Assembly (NCBI GenBank): GCA_002328035.1
Contig: DCVL01000011.1
Coordinates: forward strand, 1-64,000
Source of the DNA: Geobacter sp. UBA2189
GTDB taxonomy: Bacteria; Desulfobacterota; Desulfuromonadia; Geobacterales; Pseudopelobacteraceae
Reading direction: 5' to 3'
Length of the DNA: 64,000 bases
Shown here in pieces: positions 8,792-17,414 of the stretch (positions within the stretch are counted from its first letter, which is position 1; every line of letters begins with the position of its first letter). The position numbers and the translations under genes were made by a program. The notes below the pieces were generated by a model. The model was not told the origin of the DNA and searched no databases. It saw only the letters and a program-made list of their open reading frames with translations.

Positions 8792-9268
8792 ATGAAAATA
8801 TTTAATCAACTCTTTTTGGTTGTTTTTTCATTCTGTTTATTAATCTCACCCTTAAAGGCCTTATCTACTGAGATTAAGCAAAGCAGAGGGCAAACCGTTT
8901 ATGTGGCTGCATATTCTCATGTTTTTACGGGTCCACGAGCGAACCCATACAACCTTGCTATAACCCTTGCAGTCAGAAATACGGATCTATCACAACGTAT
9001 CTTCATAACCGCCATTGATTATTACGATAACAATAGCAAGCTGGTAAGAAAATATGCCCCGTCACCAATAGCGTTATCACCACTAGCCTCAAACTTCACC
9101 CACCTTGAAGAAAAAGATACAAGCGGAGGCTTTGCGCCCAAGTTTATTGTCAAATGGGAAGCAGTAAAACAGGTTACACCTCCAATAATTGAGGCCATTA
9201 TGATTGGCGCGACTTCAGGCCAGGGAATCTCTTTTGTAAACCAGGGTCAGGTAATCCAGGAAAGGTAG
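8792..9268 (+). CDS. Exported DUF3124 protein
   Basis: This 158-residue protein has an N-terminal hydrophobic signal (residues 5-25, ending LKALS). The rest resembles the DUF3124 family: QTVYVAAYSHVF, LAITLAVRNTDLSQRIFI, IDYYDNNSKLVRKYAPSPI and the C-terminal EAIMIGATSGQGISFVNQG. Function is unknown. GGAGTTTCAT immediately precedes the ATG, 23 bases after the HyfB-like paralogue, so it is probably in the same operon. A weak terminator follows. The export signal places it in the periplasm; a link to the membrane complex rests on position only. Confidence 0.75.
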   Translation: MKIFNQLFLVVFSFCLLISPLKALSTEIKQSRGQTVYVAAYSHVFTGPRANPYNLAITLAVRNTDLSQRIFITAIDYYDNNSKLVRKYAPSPIALSPLASNFTHLEEKDTSGGFAPKFIVKWEAVKQVTPPIIEAIMIGATSGQGISFVNQGQVIQER

Positions 9269-9278
9269 CAGTTTTCAC

Positions 9279-9305
9279 AAAGAGCGGAGCTCGCCCTTTT
9301 CTTTA
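9279..9305 (+). terminator. Weak intrinsic terminator after the DUF3124 gene
   Basis: AAAGAGCG (9279-9286) can pair with CGCCCTTT (9292-9299) with one A-C mismatch, followed by a T-rich tail. It would separate the HTH-EIIA operon from lptF. Confidence 0.4.
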
Positions 9306-9338
9306 CACAGTTATTACCTTCATGTATTATCCGCCACC

Positions 9339-10481
9339 ATGAACCAGCGCATTATCAACCGTTATCTTATACGGGAAATCTCAGGCACCTTCTCTTTGGG
9401 TCTGGCTATATTCACCCTGGTGCTATTGATGGGACGGATGGTAAAGCTGATGGAGATGGTCGTAGCTAACGGCGTCCCTTTTTTTGAAGTAATCCATCTT
9501 ATAATGCTGCTGCTCCCCTCTTTTATGGTTCTAACCATTCCAATGGCTTTTCTTCTTGCAGTTCTGCTTACATTTGGACGACTTTCAAGCGACAACGAAA
9601 TTACCGTACTAAAGGCAAGCGGATTAAGCCTTTCCTCTCTGCTCCCTCCGGTGCTTATAACAGCGGCAGCGGCAGCTGTTTTGACGCTCTTCATGAGCAT
9701 ACTGGCAGTACCATGGGGTAATAGCGGGTTCAAGCAGATGACCCAGGAAGTGGCTCGCAAGTATGCCGCGTCAGCGATACGTGAGAGGATATTCAGAGAT
9801 GATCTGCCAGGCATTGTCCTGTATCTGGATCAGTACGATGAAGCACGACATACAATGCATCGGGTAATGATTCAAGACAGCCGCGACCCCAAACGCCCAA
9901 TAACAATCTTTGCAAAAAGTGGCTTTGTTACTTCAGATGAACCGGATGGAACACTTAGAATACTTCTTAAAAGCGGTAGTATTCATTCCCGTCAGGAAAA
10001 TGATTATCGTTTGATATCCTTTGCAGAATATATGCTTACAGCAGACCCGGGCAAACTGATCCCTCCCGCTAAATCAGAGATCGATCTTGGAATTACAGAG
10101 CTTGCAAGGGGGGCATCATTAAAGTCACTCCCTATGCAAAACCGGTTGAAAATGGCCACAGAGCTTCACAGCCGTTTTGCATTCCCTTTTGCAACATTTG
10201 TCTTTGCCATACTTGCACTCCCTCTTGGAATTTCCAATCGTCGTTCCGGTAAAGGTGCCGGCTTTACGATCAGCATTCTAATCCTGCTCACATACTACAT
10301 CATGCTCTCCTTTCTAAGAACAATCGCTGAAAAGGGTGACATTCCACCCTTTTTAGCTCTCTGGTTGCCAAATCTGCTATTTCTTGTACTGGGAATAATA
10401 CTGTTTCGTCTCGCATCCCAAGAACGTTTGATCAGGGATCTTTTAAGGCAGTTTCCTGGAACTAGAAAGGCGGCCAGATAA
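9339..10481 (+). CDS. lptF: LPS export ABC transporter permease LptF
   Basis: This 380-residue inner-membrane protein of the LptF/LptG family extracts LPS from the inner membrane together with LptG and LptB. It begins with the family pattern INRYLIREISGTFSLGL. Three helices follow, with LTIPMAFLLAVLLTFGRLSSDNEI between them (the coupling region for LptB), then a periplasmic beta-rich domain (~residues 125-270) and three C-terminal helices (FAFPFATFVFAILALPLGI). There is no good Shine-Dalgarno before the ATG. The stop and the lptG start share TAATG, so the pair is translationally coupled. It is called LptF rather than LptG from gene order. Confidence 0.9.
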   Translation: MNQRIINRYLIREISGTFSLGLAIFTLVLLMGRMVKLMEMVVANGVPFFEVIHLIMLLLPSFMVLTIPMAFLLAVLLTFGRLSSDNEITVLKASGLSLSSLLPPVLITAAAAAVLTLFMSILAVPWGNSGFKQMTQEVARKYAASAIRERIFRDDLPGIVLYLDQYDEARHTMHRVMIQDSRDPKRPITIFAKSGFVTSDEPDGTLRILLKSGSIHSRQENDYRLISFAEYMLTADPGKLIPPAKSEIDLGITELARGASLKSLPMQNRLKMATELHSRFAFPFATFVFAILALPLGISNRRSGKGAGFTISILILLTYYIMLSFLRTIAEKGDIPPFLALWLPNLLFLVLGIILFRLASQERLIRDLLRQFPGTRKAAR

Positions 10482-11557
10482 TGCAAATTATCGGACGCTA
10501 CGTAGCAAAAACCTGGCTGAGATTCTTCATGCTTTGCCAGGGCAGCTTTCTTGCAGTCTATCTGATACTTGACTTCATGGAAAAGTTTAGTCGTTTCAGC
10601 AAGGCAGGAGCATCAGCGGCAGCCATACTACAATTCTTTATATTTAAACTCCCTGAGATGTTTGGCCAGACCATGCCATTTGCCGTGCTAATGGCAACAC
10701 TCTTATCATTAGGAATGCTCTCCCGAAGCAATGAACTGACAGCAATGCGCAGCTGTGGACTAAGCATCCCCAAGATTGTTACCCCTGTTTTGATACTTGG
10801 CCTTATCTGTAGTTGTTTGCTGCTTTTAAATGCCGAATTGGTTGTGCCTGGCAGTTTTCAAAAAATGGAGCAGATTGACAAAATAGTCATAAACAAAAAA
10901 GCGTTAAACACCTTTTTTAGACTCAACAACATCTGGTTTCGTTCAGATAATCTTATTCTTCAGGCCAAGCTCTTTGAACCTGCAACATTTACACTTAAAG
11001 GAATTACTGTCTGGGATCTGTCAGCCGATATGCAGCCAGTAAGGCGAATGGATGCTGAAAAAGCTGTTTACAGCCAAACAGGATGGGAACTGTCTAACGT
11101 CCAGACCCGTACATTTACAGGCAGGAGCGGGGTAACAAAAACGGATAAAATGCCTCTGCCACTACGCTTAAAGGTTGATGATCTAAGAATACTTGATAAT
11201 AACGCTGATAATTTCAGCTTCAGAAAATTAAGGCAATACGCCATAAGCCTTGAACAGGGCGGATACGCTGCAGGACGATACCGCACAATGATGCATGCCA
11301 AGGTTGCACTCCCTTTTGCTGCATTTGTGATGGTAATATTGGGGATTCCTTTTGCCTTGAAGACTGGACGAACCAGCGGAGTAACCCGTGGAATCGCCAT
11401 TGGTGTAGCAATCGGGTTTGCCTATTTCATCATAAATGCAGCAATACAGTCATATGGGCGAAGCGGAATTCTACCACCATTTATTGCAGCATGGGGAGCC
11501 AACGTAATTTTTATTCTGGGCGGAATCTGGCTCTCAATGACGATAAAACAGCAGTAG
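10481..11557 (+). CDS. lptG: LPS export ABC transporter permease LptG
   Basis: This 358-residue partner of LptF has the same layout. Helices 1-3 include MPFAVLMATLLSLGMLSRSNELTAMRSCG, a jellyroll-like periplasmic domain spans about residues 125-255, and helices 4-6 include LPFAAFVMVILGIPFAL. The two permeases form the membrane channel of the LptB2FG complex that feeds LptC/LptA. LptD, the outer-membrane end of the same pathway, is encoded at 51821-53875. AAAGGCGG lies upstream of the ATG. No terminator is evident between lptG and the tRNA-Gln promoter. Confidence 0.9.
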   Translation: MQIIGRYVAKTWLRFFMLCQGSFLAVYLILDFMEKFSRFSKAGASAAAILQFFIFKLPEMFGQTMPFAVLMATLLSLGMLSRSNELTAMRSCGLSIPKIVTPVLILGLICSCLLLLNAELVVPGSFQKMEQIDKIVINKKALNTFFRLNNIWFRSDNLILQAKLFEPATFTLKGITVWDLSADMQPVRRMDAEKAVYSQTGWELSNVQTRTFTGRSGVTKTDKMPLPLRLKVDDLRILDNNADNFSFRKLRQYAISLEQGGYAAGRYRTMMHAKVALPFAAFVMVILGIPFALKTGRTSGVTRGIAIGVAIGFAYFIINAAIQSYGRSGILPPFIAAWGANVIFILGGIWLSMTIKQQ

Positions 11558-11603
11558 AACTTAAAGAAACTGACCAACAGGCAGTCAAAAAAACACGAAA
11601 CGC

Positions 11604-11632
11604 TTGACTGCTTGCCAATAGTTTGCTATTAA
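11604..11632 (+). promoter_or_regulatory. Promoter of the tRNA-Gln gene
   Basis: TTGACT (11604-11609), a 17-base spacer and TATTAA (11627-11632) form a good sigma-70 promoter. Transcription would start near 11640, about eight bases ahead of the mature tRNA 5' end. Confidence 0.65.
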
Positions 11633-11647
11633 GGCTATCTCATTTTT

Positions 11648-11722
11648 AGGGGTGTAGCCAAGCGGTAAGGCACCGGATTTTGATTCCGGCATCCCCAGGT
11701 TCGAATCCTGGCACCCCTGCCA
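11648..11722 (+). tRNA. tRNA-Gln (anticodon TTG)
   Basis: A full cloverleaf can be drawn. The acceptor stem is AGGGGTG/CACCCCT (11648-11654 with 11712-11718). The anticodon stem CCGGA/TCCGG encloses loop TTTTGAT with anticodon TTG, and the T-arm contains GGTTCGAATCC. Discriminator G and an encoded CCA end at 11722. Its sequence follows the bacterial tRNA-Gln pattern closely. Confidence 0.95.
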
Positions 11723-11879
11723 TAAAAATAAACGCTTACAACTCAAACTGTAGCCGGTTTTTCTTTCTTCCCTCAAACTTATTTTTTATAAACAGTTGAC
11801 GCCAGCCTAATAATATGTTAGTTATTACAACCAGTTAGAACGATTCACATTATTTGTTTAGAGTTAAAGTCACTCGTTT

Positions 11880-11956
<77 letters not shown>

Positions 11957-11986
11957 TATAGCCATCCAGCCCCAAAGGGATGGCAC

Positions 11987-12020
11987 AGAAAGCCCCTGAG
12001 CTTCAGGGGCTTTCTTGTTT
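11987..12020 (+). terminator. Strong intrinsic terminator after the tRNA pair
   Basis: AGAAAGCCCCTGA (11987-11999) pairs perfectly with TCAGGGGCTTTCT (12003-12015) across a three-base loop, followed by TGTTTGTT. Because the stem is flanked by A and T runs it may also stop minus-strand transcripts from pilR, whose stop is at 12051. Confidence 0.8.
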
Positions 12021-12050
12021 GTTAAGCTGTACTCTGATATGGAATCCTGA

Positions 12051-13421
12051 CTAATCCCCTTCCGCTGCCAGACCGTATTTTGAGAGTTTGTATCTATACG
12101 ATCTAAACGACATACCCAATAGTTCTGATGCTCTGGTTTTGTTTCCTCCAGACTTTTCCAGTGCCTTTACAAGATACTGTTTTTCCAGATTTTCAATGGC
12201 TGGCTCAAGCTCAATCCCTTCTTCCGGAATATCAATCAAGGCATTAAGATCAAAGCGTTTTACAGCCCCCCTTACCTGAGGAGGCAAAGTATCTATTGTT
12301 ATCTTTTCTCTATTCAAAACAAGGCTGCGTTCAATAATATTTTCCAGTTCCCTTACATTGCCCGGAAACTGGTAAGCCATCAGGGCTTTCAGAGCCTCTG
12401 ATGTCACTATGCCGGTACTGCCGCTATGTTTCTTGATCAGGTGCTGCACCAGCAACGGAATATCCTCGATACGTTCACGTAAAGGTGGCATCATAACCTG
12501 CATGACATTAATCCTGTAGTATAAGTCCTCGCGAAAGCTCCCTTCCTTTATCTGAAGTGCCAGATCCCTGTTTGATGCGGCCAGTAGTCGTACATCTACT
12601 TTTTTTGTAGAGTTTCCACCTATTCTACGAACCTCTCTTTCCTGTATTACTCTTAAAAGCCTTGACTGCATTGACAAGGGCAACTCACCTATTTCGTCAA
12701 GAAAAATAGTTCCGCCTCCGGCCTGTTCAAAGAGCCCAGGACGTTCTCCAACTGCCCCTGTAAAGGCACCTTTTACATGCCCAAAAAGTTCGCTTTCTAT
12801 AAGATTCTCAGGGATGGCTCCACAGTTCACAGCTACAAACGGTTTTCCATTGCGCTGGCTTCCTTCATGAATCGCACGGGCCGCAAGTTCCTTACCTGTT
12901 CCGCTTTCTCCAAGGATAAGCACTGTTGTTTGAGAGTCTGAAAGCTTACGTAAAAGTTCAAAGAGCTCTCTCATCCTTTGTGATGCCCCTATAATACCGG
13001 CATAACCTTCAGCTACACAGGCTCTTTCGCGTAGTTGTCGGTTCTCTATCCTGAGATCGCGCTTCTCAAGTGCATTCCTTACAAGGATCTTTATTTCATC
13101 GACCTTGAAAGGCTTTGCGAGGTAATCATATGCCCCAAGCTTCATCGCCTCAACTGCCTGCTCTGCGGTTGAAAAGGCTGTGATAAGCAGCACGGCGGTC
13201 TCGGGAGAGGTTTCCTTGATCCTTGCAAGCAGTTCCAGGCCGTTAAGACCTGGCATCTGTACATCGGATATTACAAGATCAATATTAGAGGCTGCCAGAC
13301 GCTGCTGGGCAGTTTCAGCATCTGCTGCGGTCAGAACTTCATACCCCTCCCGTTCCAGCAGGATTGATATAAACTCCCTCATACTTAATTCGTCATCAAC
13401 AACCAGAATTCTGGTTCTCAC
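12051..13421 (-). CDS. pilR: Sigma-54-dependent response regulator PilR
   Basis: This 456-residue NtrC-family activator has a receiver domain (acidic pair D9/D10, phospho-acceptor D53, KPF lysine), an AAA+ domain and a C-terminal Fis-type HTH (NKTRASELLGMSFRSYRYKL). The AAA+ part has GESGTGKE as Walker A, the sigma-54 contact loop GAFTGA, and a DEIGELP Walker B region. The start is GTG at 13421 with a strong AGGAGGAG six bases upstream, inside the end of pilS (26-base overlap). It is last of pilB-T-C-S-R. In relatives PilR activates pilA transcription from a sigma-54 promoter, but no pilA follows here. Confidence 0.93.
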   Translation of the reverse strand: MRTRILVVDDELSMREFISILLEREGYEVLTAADAETAQQRLAASNIDLVISDVQMPGLNGLELLARIKETSPETAVLLITAFSTAEQAVEAMKLGAYDYLAKPFKVDEIKILVRNALEKRDLRIENRQLRERACVAEGYAGIIGASQRMRELFELLRKLSDSQTTVLILGESGTGKELAARAIHEGSQRNGKPFVAVNCGAIPENLIESELFGHVKGAFTGAVGERPGLFEQAGGGTIFLDEIGELPLSMQSRLLRVIQEREVRRIGGNSTKKVDVRLLAASNRDLALQIKEGSFREDLYYRINVMQVMMPPLRERIEDIPLLVQHLIKKHSGSTGIVTSEALKALMAYQFPGNVRELENIIERSLVLNREKITIDTLPPQVRGAVKRFDLNALIDIPEEGIELEPAIENLEKQYLVKALEKSGGNKTRASELLGMSFRSYRYKLSKYGLAAEGD

Positions 13422-15063
13422 CTTGCTCCTCCTGATTCATTGGCAGGTGTATTGTAAAAACAGTCCCTCCCCCTTCACGTTTTTCAGGCTGGACTGTACC
13501 ACCATGGGCTTCTACAATTCGGTATACTGTCGCAAGACCCAAGCCGGTTCCAGCAGGCTTGGTACTCCAAAAAGGCTCAAAAAGGTGCTTACAGGTTTCC
13601 TCATCTATTCCAACACCCTGATCCGCAACCTTCAGACAGAGTTCAAGTGAAACTTTACCGTTATTTGCTCTAGTTTGAAGTTCTGCGCTGACCAAAATTT
13701 CACCTCCGTCAGGCATAGCGTCTGCAGCATTATGTATAAGATTCAAGAGAACCTGATGCAATTGATCCCTGTCGGCAAAGACCTTAATACCCTTGTCTAT
13801 TGATTTGACAAGCCGTATCTTCATGCAACGGGCATCAGTTGATAGCAAGGTATGGAGGTCTGAAATAAATGGTTCCAGATAGAAGCATTCTGGATTTGGT
13901 GTCCTTGGACGGGCATATGCCAGGAAATCTGTAATCAGCCCGTTAAGACGCTCTGACTCCCTCATAACTATGGCAAGAAGACGGTATTCCTGTTCTTGCA
14001 GCCCCCCCTGTTCTGATAAAAGTTGTACTGAACCGCTTATTGCAGCAAGGGGATTACGGATCTCATGAGCCATTCTTGCCGAAAGTTCACCAAGCGCAGC
14101 CAGACGGTCGGCACGCTTTAACGCAAGCTGCATCTGCTTCAGGCTTGTAAGGTCTTTAAGTGTTAATATGAGGCCTGCTGTTTCAGCCTCAAGATTTTTA
14201 AACGGTACAGCCACATAACCTATGGTGAAGGATTTGTCAGAGGGAGAACGGTAAAAAAACTCACCTTTTATATCTGTTATTGATTCAATCTCTCTAAAAG
14301 ACAATGCAGGAAAGATGGACTCAATCCGCTGCCCATATGCTTTTGTCTGGGTAATCCCTGTTAATTTTTCAACATATGGGTTAAAAACCCTTACAAGGCC
14401 GTCACGATTGATCGTGAGAAATCCACTATCCAGATTTTCAACAATTGTGCTGTGCAACTGCTTAAGCTCTTCGTAGTTAACCTCTGTAGCCCTGAGAGCC
14501 TGTTCTGTAACCCTTGCCCTCTCCGCAAGATGACTGCCCATTATCGCGGCAAGGACAAAACCTACCAGATGCAGGAAGAGCGTGTAAAAGATTATCACAT
14601 CTCCGCGAAGCCTTGCTTCATTTGGGGTTAGACCAATTATTTCAAGCATTCCGTAATACTGAAGATCAACCATTCCACCATACAGGATAAGACAGAGAGC
14701 AGCGGTATAAAGAGCCTGCTGCCTGTTAAGCAGCATGCCTGCATTCATAATGGCAAGCAGATATAAAAACGAGTATGGACTGGCAATGCCATCCGTCAGC
14801 ATCAACAAGAATGTTACAAAGAGGATGTCCCAGACAATCTGCAGGCGGGTAAGTTGAAGAAGCCATGCCAGATGTTTCAAGGCCGCCAGAGAGGCCGCTG
14901 AAAAGAGGCACGATAGAACCATAAGCTCAATGAGACCCCTGAACTGAAGATCCCCGATAGCTTCGGAAGATGAAATTTTAAGTATTATGGTTGATGCCAG
15001 GAAGAGGATTGTAACTACAATCCTGGCAATTATGAATAACCGTAAGCGCTTACCGGTCCTCAC
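13396..15063 (-). CDS. pilS: Sensor histidine kinase PilS
   Basis: This 555-residue membrane kinase is the partner of PilR. It has about six N-terminal helices (residues ~10-190), a PAS domain (~210-320) and a HisKA domain with phospho-acceptor histidine in ARMAHEIRNPLAAISGS (around residue 340). The HATPase domain carries NLIHNAADAMPDGG, DQGVGIDEE and GTGLGLATVYRIV. The start codon is GTG at 15063, four bases after the pilC stop, with GGATAAGG upstream. The six-helix sensor with a PAS linker is the usual PilS layout, which in other bacteria senses pilin in the membrane. The signal sensed here cannot be read from the sequence. Confidence 0.92.
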   Translation of the reverse strand: MRTGKRLRLFIIARIVVTILFLASTIILKISSSEAIGDLQFRGLIELMVLSCLFSAASLAALKHLAWLLQLTRLQIVWDILFVTFLLMLTDGIASPYSFLYLLAIMNAGMLLNRQQALYTAALCLILYGGMVDLQYYGMLEIIGLTPNEARLRGDVIIFYTLFLHLVGFVLAAIMGSHLAERARVTEQALRATEVNYEELKQLHSTIVENLDSGFLTINRDGLVRVFNPYVEKLTGITQTKAYGQRIESIFPALSFREIESITDIKGEFFYRSPSDKSFTIGYVAVPFKNLEAETAGLILTLKDLTSLKQMQLALKRADRLAALGELSARMAHEIRNPLAAISGSVQLLSEQGGLQEQEYRLLAIVMRESERLNGLITDFLAYARPRTPNPECFYLEPFISDLHTLLSTDARCMKIRLVKSIDKGIKVFADRDQLHQVLLNLIHNAADAMPDGGEILVSAELQTRANNGKVSLELCLKVADQGVGIDEETCKHLFEPFWSTKPAGTGLGLATVYRIVEAHGGTVQPEKREGGGTVFTIHLPMNQEEQGENQNSGC

Positions 15064-15066
15064 CCC

Positions 15067-16281
15067 TTATCCACCAACAGCACCCGCAAGTTTGAAGATT
15101 GGCAGGTACATAGCTACAACCAGACCACCTACCGTTGTCCCCAGGAAAACCATAAGCAAAGGCTCCATCATTGATGTCATTGCGGAGACAGCGTCATCCA
15201 CCTCATCGTCGTAGAAGTCAGCAATCTTTGTCAGCATGGCGTCCATAGCGCCGGTTGCCTCGCCAACCGCTATCATCTGAACAACCATTGGTGGAAATAT
15301 GCCACAGGCCTGCAGAGGCTCAGCCATTGTCTTACCTTCAGATATTGCCTGCCTGACACCATAGATAGCCTCTTCAACTATCTTGTTACCAGCCGTCTTT
15401 GCAACTATCTCAAGACCGTCCATAATAGGAACGCCTGAGCTGACCATTGTACCCAATGTACGTGTAAACTTAGCAACCGAAACCTTACGGATTAAGGGTC
15501 CTACAATCGGCGCCTTAAGGAACATTGAATCCATCTTTTTGCGCCCACCCGCAGTGGCATAATACTTTTTAATGGCCGTTATAAGACCAAAAATCGCAGC
15601 TATAATAACTATGATATATTTTAGCAGGAAGTTGGAAAGAGCGATAACGGCTTTTGTCGGCCCGGGCAGATCACCACCAAAATCCGCAAACATCTTTGCA
15701 AAGGTAGGGATAACAAAGACCAGAATAACGCCGACAACTATCACTGCGATAGACATGATCGTGGTTGGATATACCATGGCTCCCTTGATCTGCTTCTTCA
15801 ACTTCATCGCTTTTTCAATATATGCTGCCAGGCGGTTAAGGATCGTATCCAGAATACCGCCAATCTCACCGGCGGCAACGAGGTTGACATAAAGCTGGTC
15901 AAAGGCCTTTGGATGCCTGGCAAGAGCATCCGCAAAGGTTGAACCGCTTTCAACACTCTCTTTGACCTTCAAGAGAATCTCTTTAAAAACAGGCTTTTCC
16001 TGTTGAGAGGATAGTATGTCGAGGCATTGAACCAAAGGCAAACCGGAATCAATCATTGTGGCAAACTGACGGGTAAAGATTACAAGATCCTTGGTTTCAA
16101 TCTTTCCGCCGCCGAAACCTGGCAGCTTGAATTGAATCCCTTTTGACTGTTCCTTGACTACTATATTTTGTAACCCAGACTTTTTGAGTTGAGATTCTAT
16201 AGATGCTGCATCAGGTGCATCCGTCACACCTTTCTGAATAGCACCTGTACGGGTTTTACCTTCCCAGGAAAACTTAGGCAT
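15067..16281 (-). CDS. pilC: Type IV pilus platform protein PilC
   Basis: This 404-residue inner-membrane protein of the GspF family is the platform on which PilB and PilT act. After an N-terminal FSWEGKTRTGAIQKG stretch come two GspF repeats (~65-190 and ~270-395). Each has the pattern FTRQFATMIDSGLPL or FTRTLGTMVSSGVPIMDG followed by hydrophobic helices. AGGAGGAAGAGGC before the ATG is a very strong ribosome-binding site. The length is typical of PilC. It lies 30 bases downstream of pilT. Confidence 0.94.
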   Translation of the reverse strand: MPKFSWEGKTRTGAIQKGVTDAPDAASIESQLKKSGLQNIVVKEQSKGIQFKLPGFGGGKIETKDLVIFTRQFATMIDSGLPLVQCLDILSSQQEKPVFKEILLKVKESVESGSTFADALARHPKAFDQLYVNLVAAGEIGGILDTILNRLAAYIEKAMKLKKQIKGAMVYPTTIMSIAVIVVGVILVFVIPTFAKMFADFGGDLPGPTKAVIALSNFLLKYIIVIIAAIFGLITAIKKYYATAGGRKKMDSMFLKAPIVGPLIRKVSVAKFTRTLGTMVSSGVPIMDGLEIVAKTAGNKIVEEAIYGVRQAISEGKTMAEPLQACGIFPPMVVQMIAVGEATGAMDAMLTKIADFYDDEVDDAVSAMTSMMEPLLMVFLGTTVGGLVVAMYLPIFKLAGAVGG

Positions 16282-16311
16282 GCCTCTTCCTCCTTTGAAA
16301 TCGGTTTATCT

Positions 16312-17403
16312 TTAACGACGTGGTTGTTGACGCATCCCCATTGCCGGATTATTGATCATCTGCTTTAATTCATCAGGGTCAGAGGAACGACCAAGCGCAT
16401 CATCAAGGGTAATAAGTCTCCTTGAATAAATAGAATACAGAGATTGATTCATAGTGGTCATTCCAAACTTCTCCTGTCCCACCTGCATCTGCGAGTAAAT
16501 CTGGTGTACCTTATCCTCACGGATCAGGTTTCTGATAGCCGGATTAGGCACCATAATCTCAAGCGCCATGGTTCTGCCGCCACCAATTTTAGGTATAAGT
16601 GTCTGTGAAATAACCCCTTCCAGAACAAATGAGAGTTGGGCTCTGATCTGGGTCTGCTGGTATGGTGGAAAAACATCTACAATCCGGTTGATAGTCTGCG
16701 CACAGGAGTTTGTATGCAGTGTGGCAAGACAGAGGTGACCTGTTTCTGATAGAGTCAAAGCCGCCTCAATTGTCTCAAGATCCCTCAATTCTCCAACCAG
16801 CACTACATCGGGATCCTGACGCAGAACATATTTAAGTGCATTTTTGAATCCCTTTGTATCAGCCCCCACCTCCCTCTGGTTGACAAGACAACCTTTATGG
16901 GGATGCAGGTATTCAATAGGATCTTCTATCGTAACAATATGTTCTCTACGATTAACATTGATAAAGTCAATTATCGAGGCCAGAGTTGTTGATTTTCCTG
17001 AGCCGGTCGGACCTGTAACCAGGATCAGTCCACGTGGTTTTTCCGAGAGATCCTTGATTACAGGAGGTAGCCCTAATTCTTCAAAGGTGAGAATCTTGTA
17101 TGGAATAACCCTGAAAACCCCTGCAACTGCTCCACGCTGCACAAAAACGTTACCCCTGAAGCGGGAAAGCCCCTTTACTCCGAAGGAGAGGTCAAGTTCA
17201 TTTTCCTCTTCAAATTTATGTTTCTGTGAATCCGTTAAAACGGAGTAACAGAGCTGCTTTGTCTCCACAGCATTCAAAGGATCCATTTCCAGCGGCCTTA
17301 ACTTGCCATCCACGCGAATCTGCGGAGGGGTGTTGGTAGTGATGTGGAGATCGGAGCCTCCAGCTTCTACCAGTGTTTTCAGAAGTTCATGCAGGTTAGC
17401 CAT
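16312..17403 (-). CDS. pilT: Type IV pilus retraction ATPase PilT
   Basis: This 363-residue hexameric ATPase drives pilus retraction. It shows Walker A GPTGSGKST, the Asp box HIVTIEDPIEYLH, Walker B DPDVVLVGELRD, the His box TGHLCLATLHTN and the PilT-specific retraction motif AIRNLIRE. That last motif separates it from PilB and from secretion ATPases. The start has AAGGAGTTTTTAT upstream. It lies 11 bases after pilB in the operon. Confidence 0.96.
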   Translation of the reverse strand: MANLHELLKTLVEAGGSDLHITTNTPPQIRVDGKLRPLEMDPLNAVETKQLCYSVLTDSQKHKFEEENELDLSFGVKGLSRFRGNVFVQRGAVAGVFRVIPYKILTFEELGLPPVIKDLSEKPRGLILVTGPTGSGKSTTLASIIDFINVNRREHIVTIEDPIEYLHPHKGCLVNQREVGADTKGFKNALKYVLRQDPDVVLVGELRDLETIEAALTLSETGHLCLATLHTNSCAQTINRIVDVFPPYQQTQIRAQLSFVLEGVISQTLIPKIGGGRTMALEIMVPNPAIRNLIREDKVHQIYSQMQVGQEKFGMTTMNQSLYSIYSRRLITLDDALGRSSDPDELKQMINNPAMGMRQQPRR

Positions 17404-17414
17404 ATAAAAACTCC

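Noticed and set aside
11585..11776. Minus-strand open frame across tRNA-Gln
   Set aside because: It is the reverse reading of a clear tRNA gene; such frames are a known source of false proteins.
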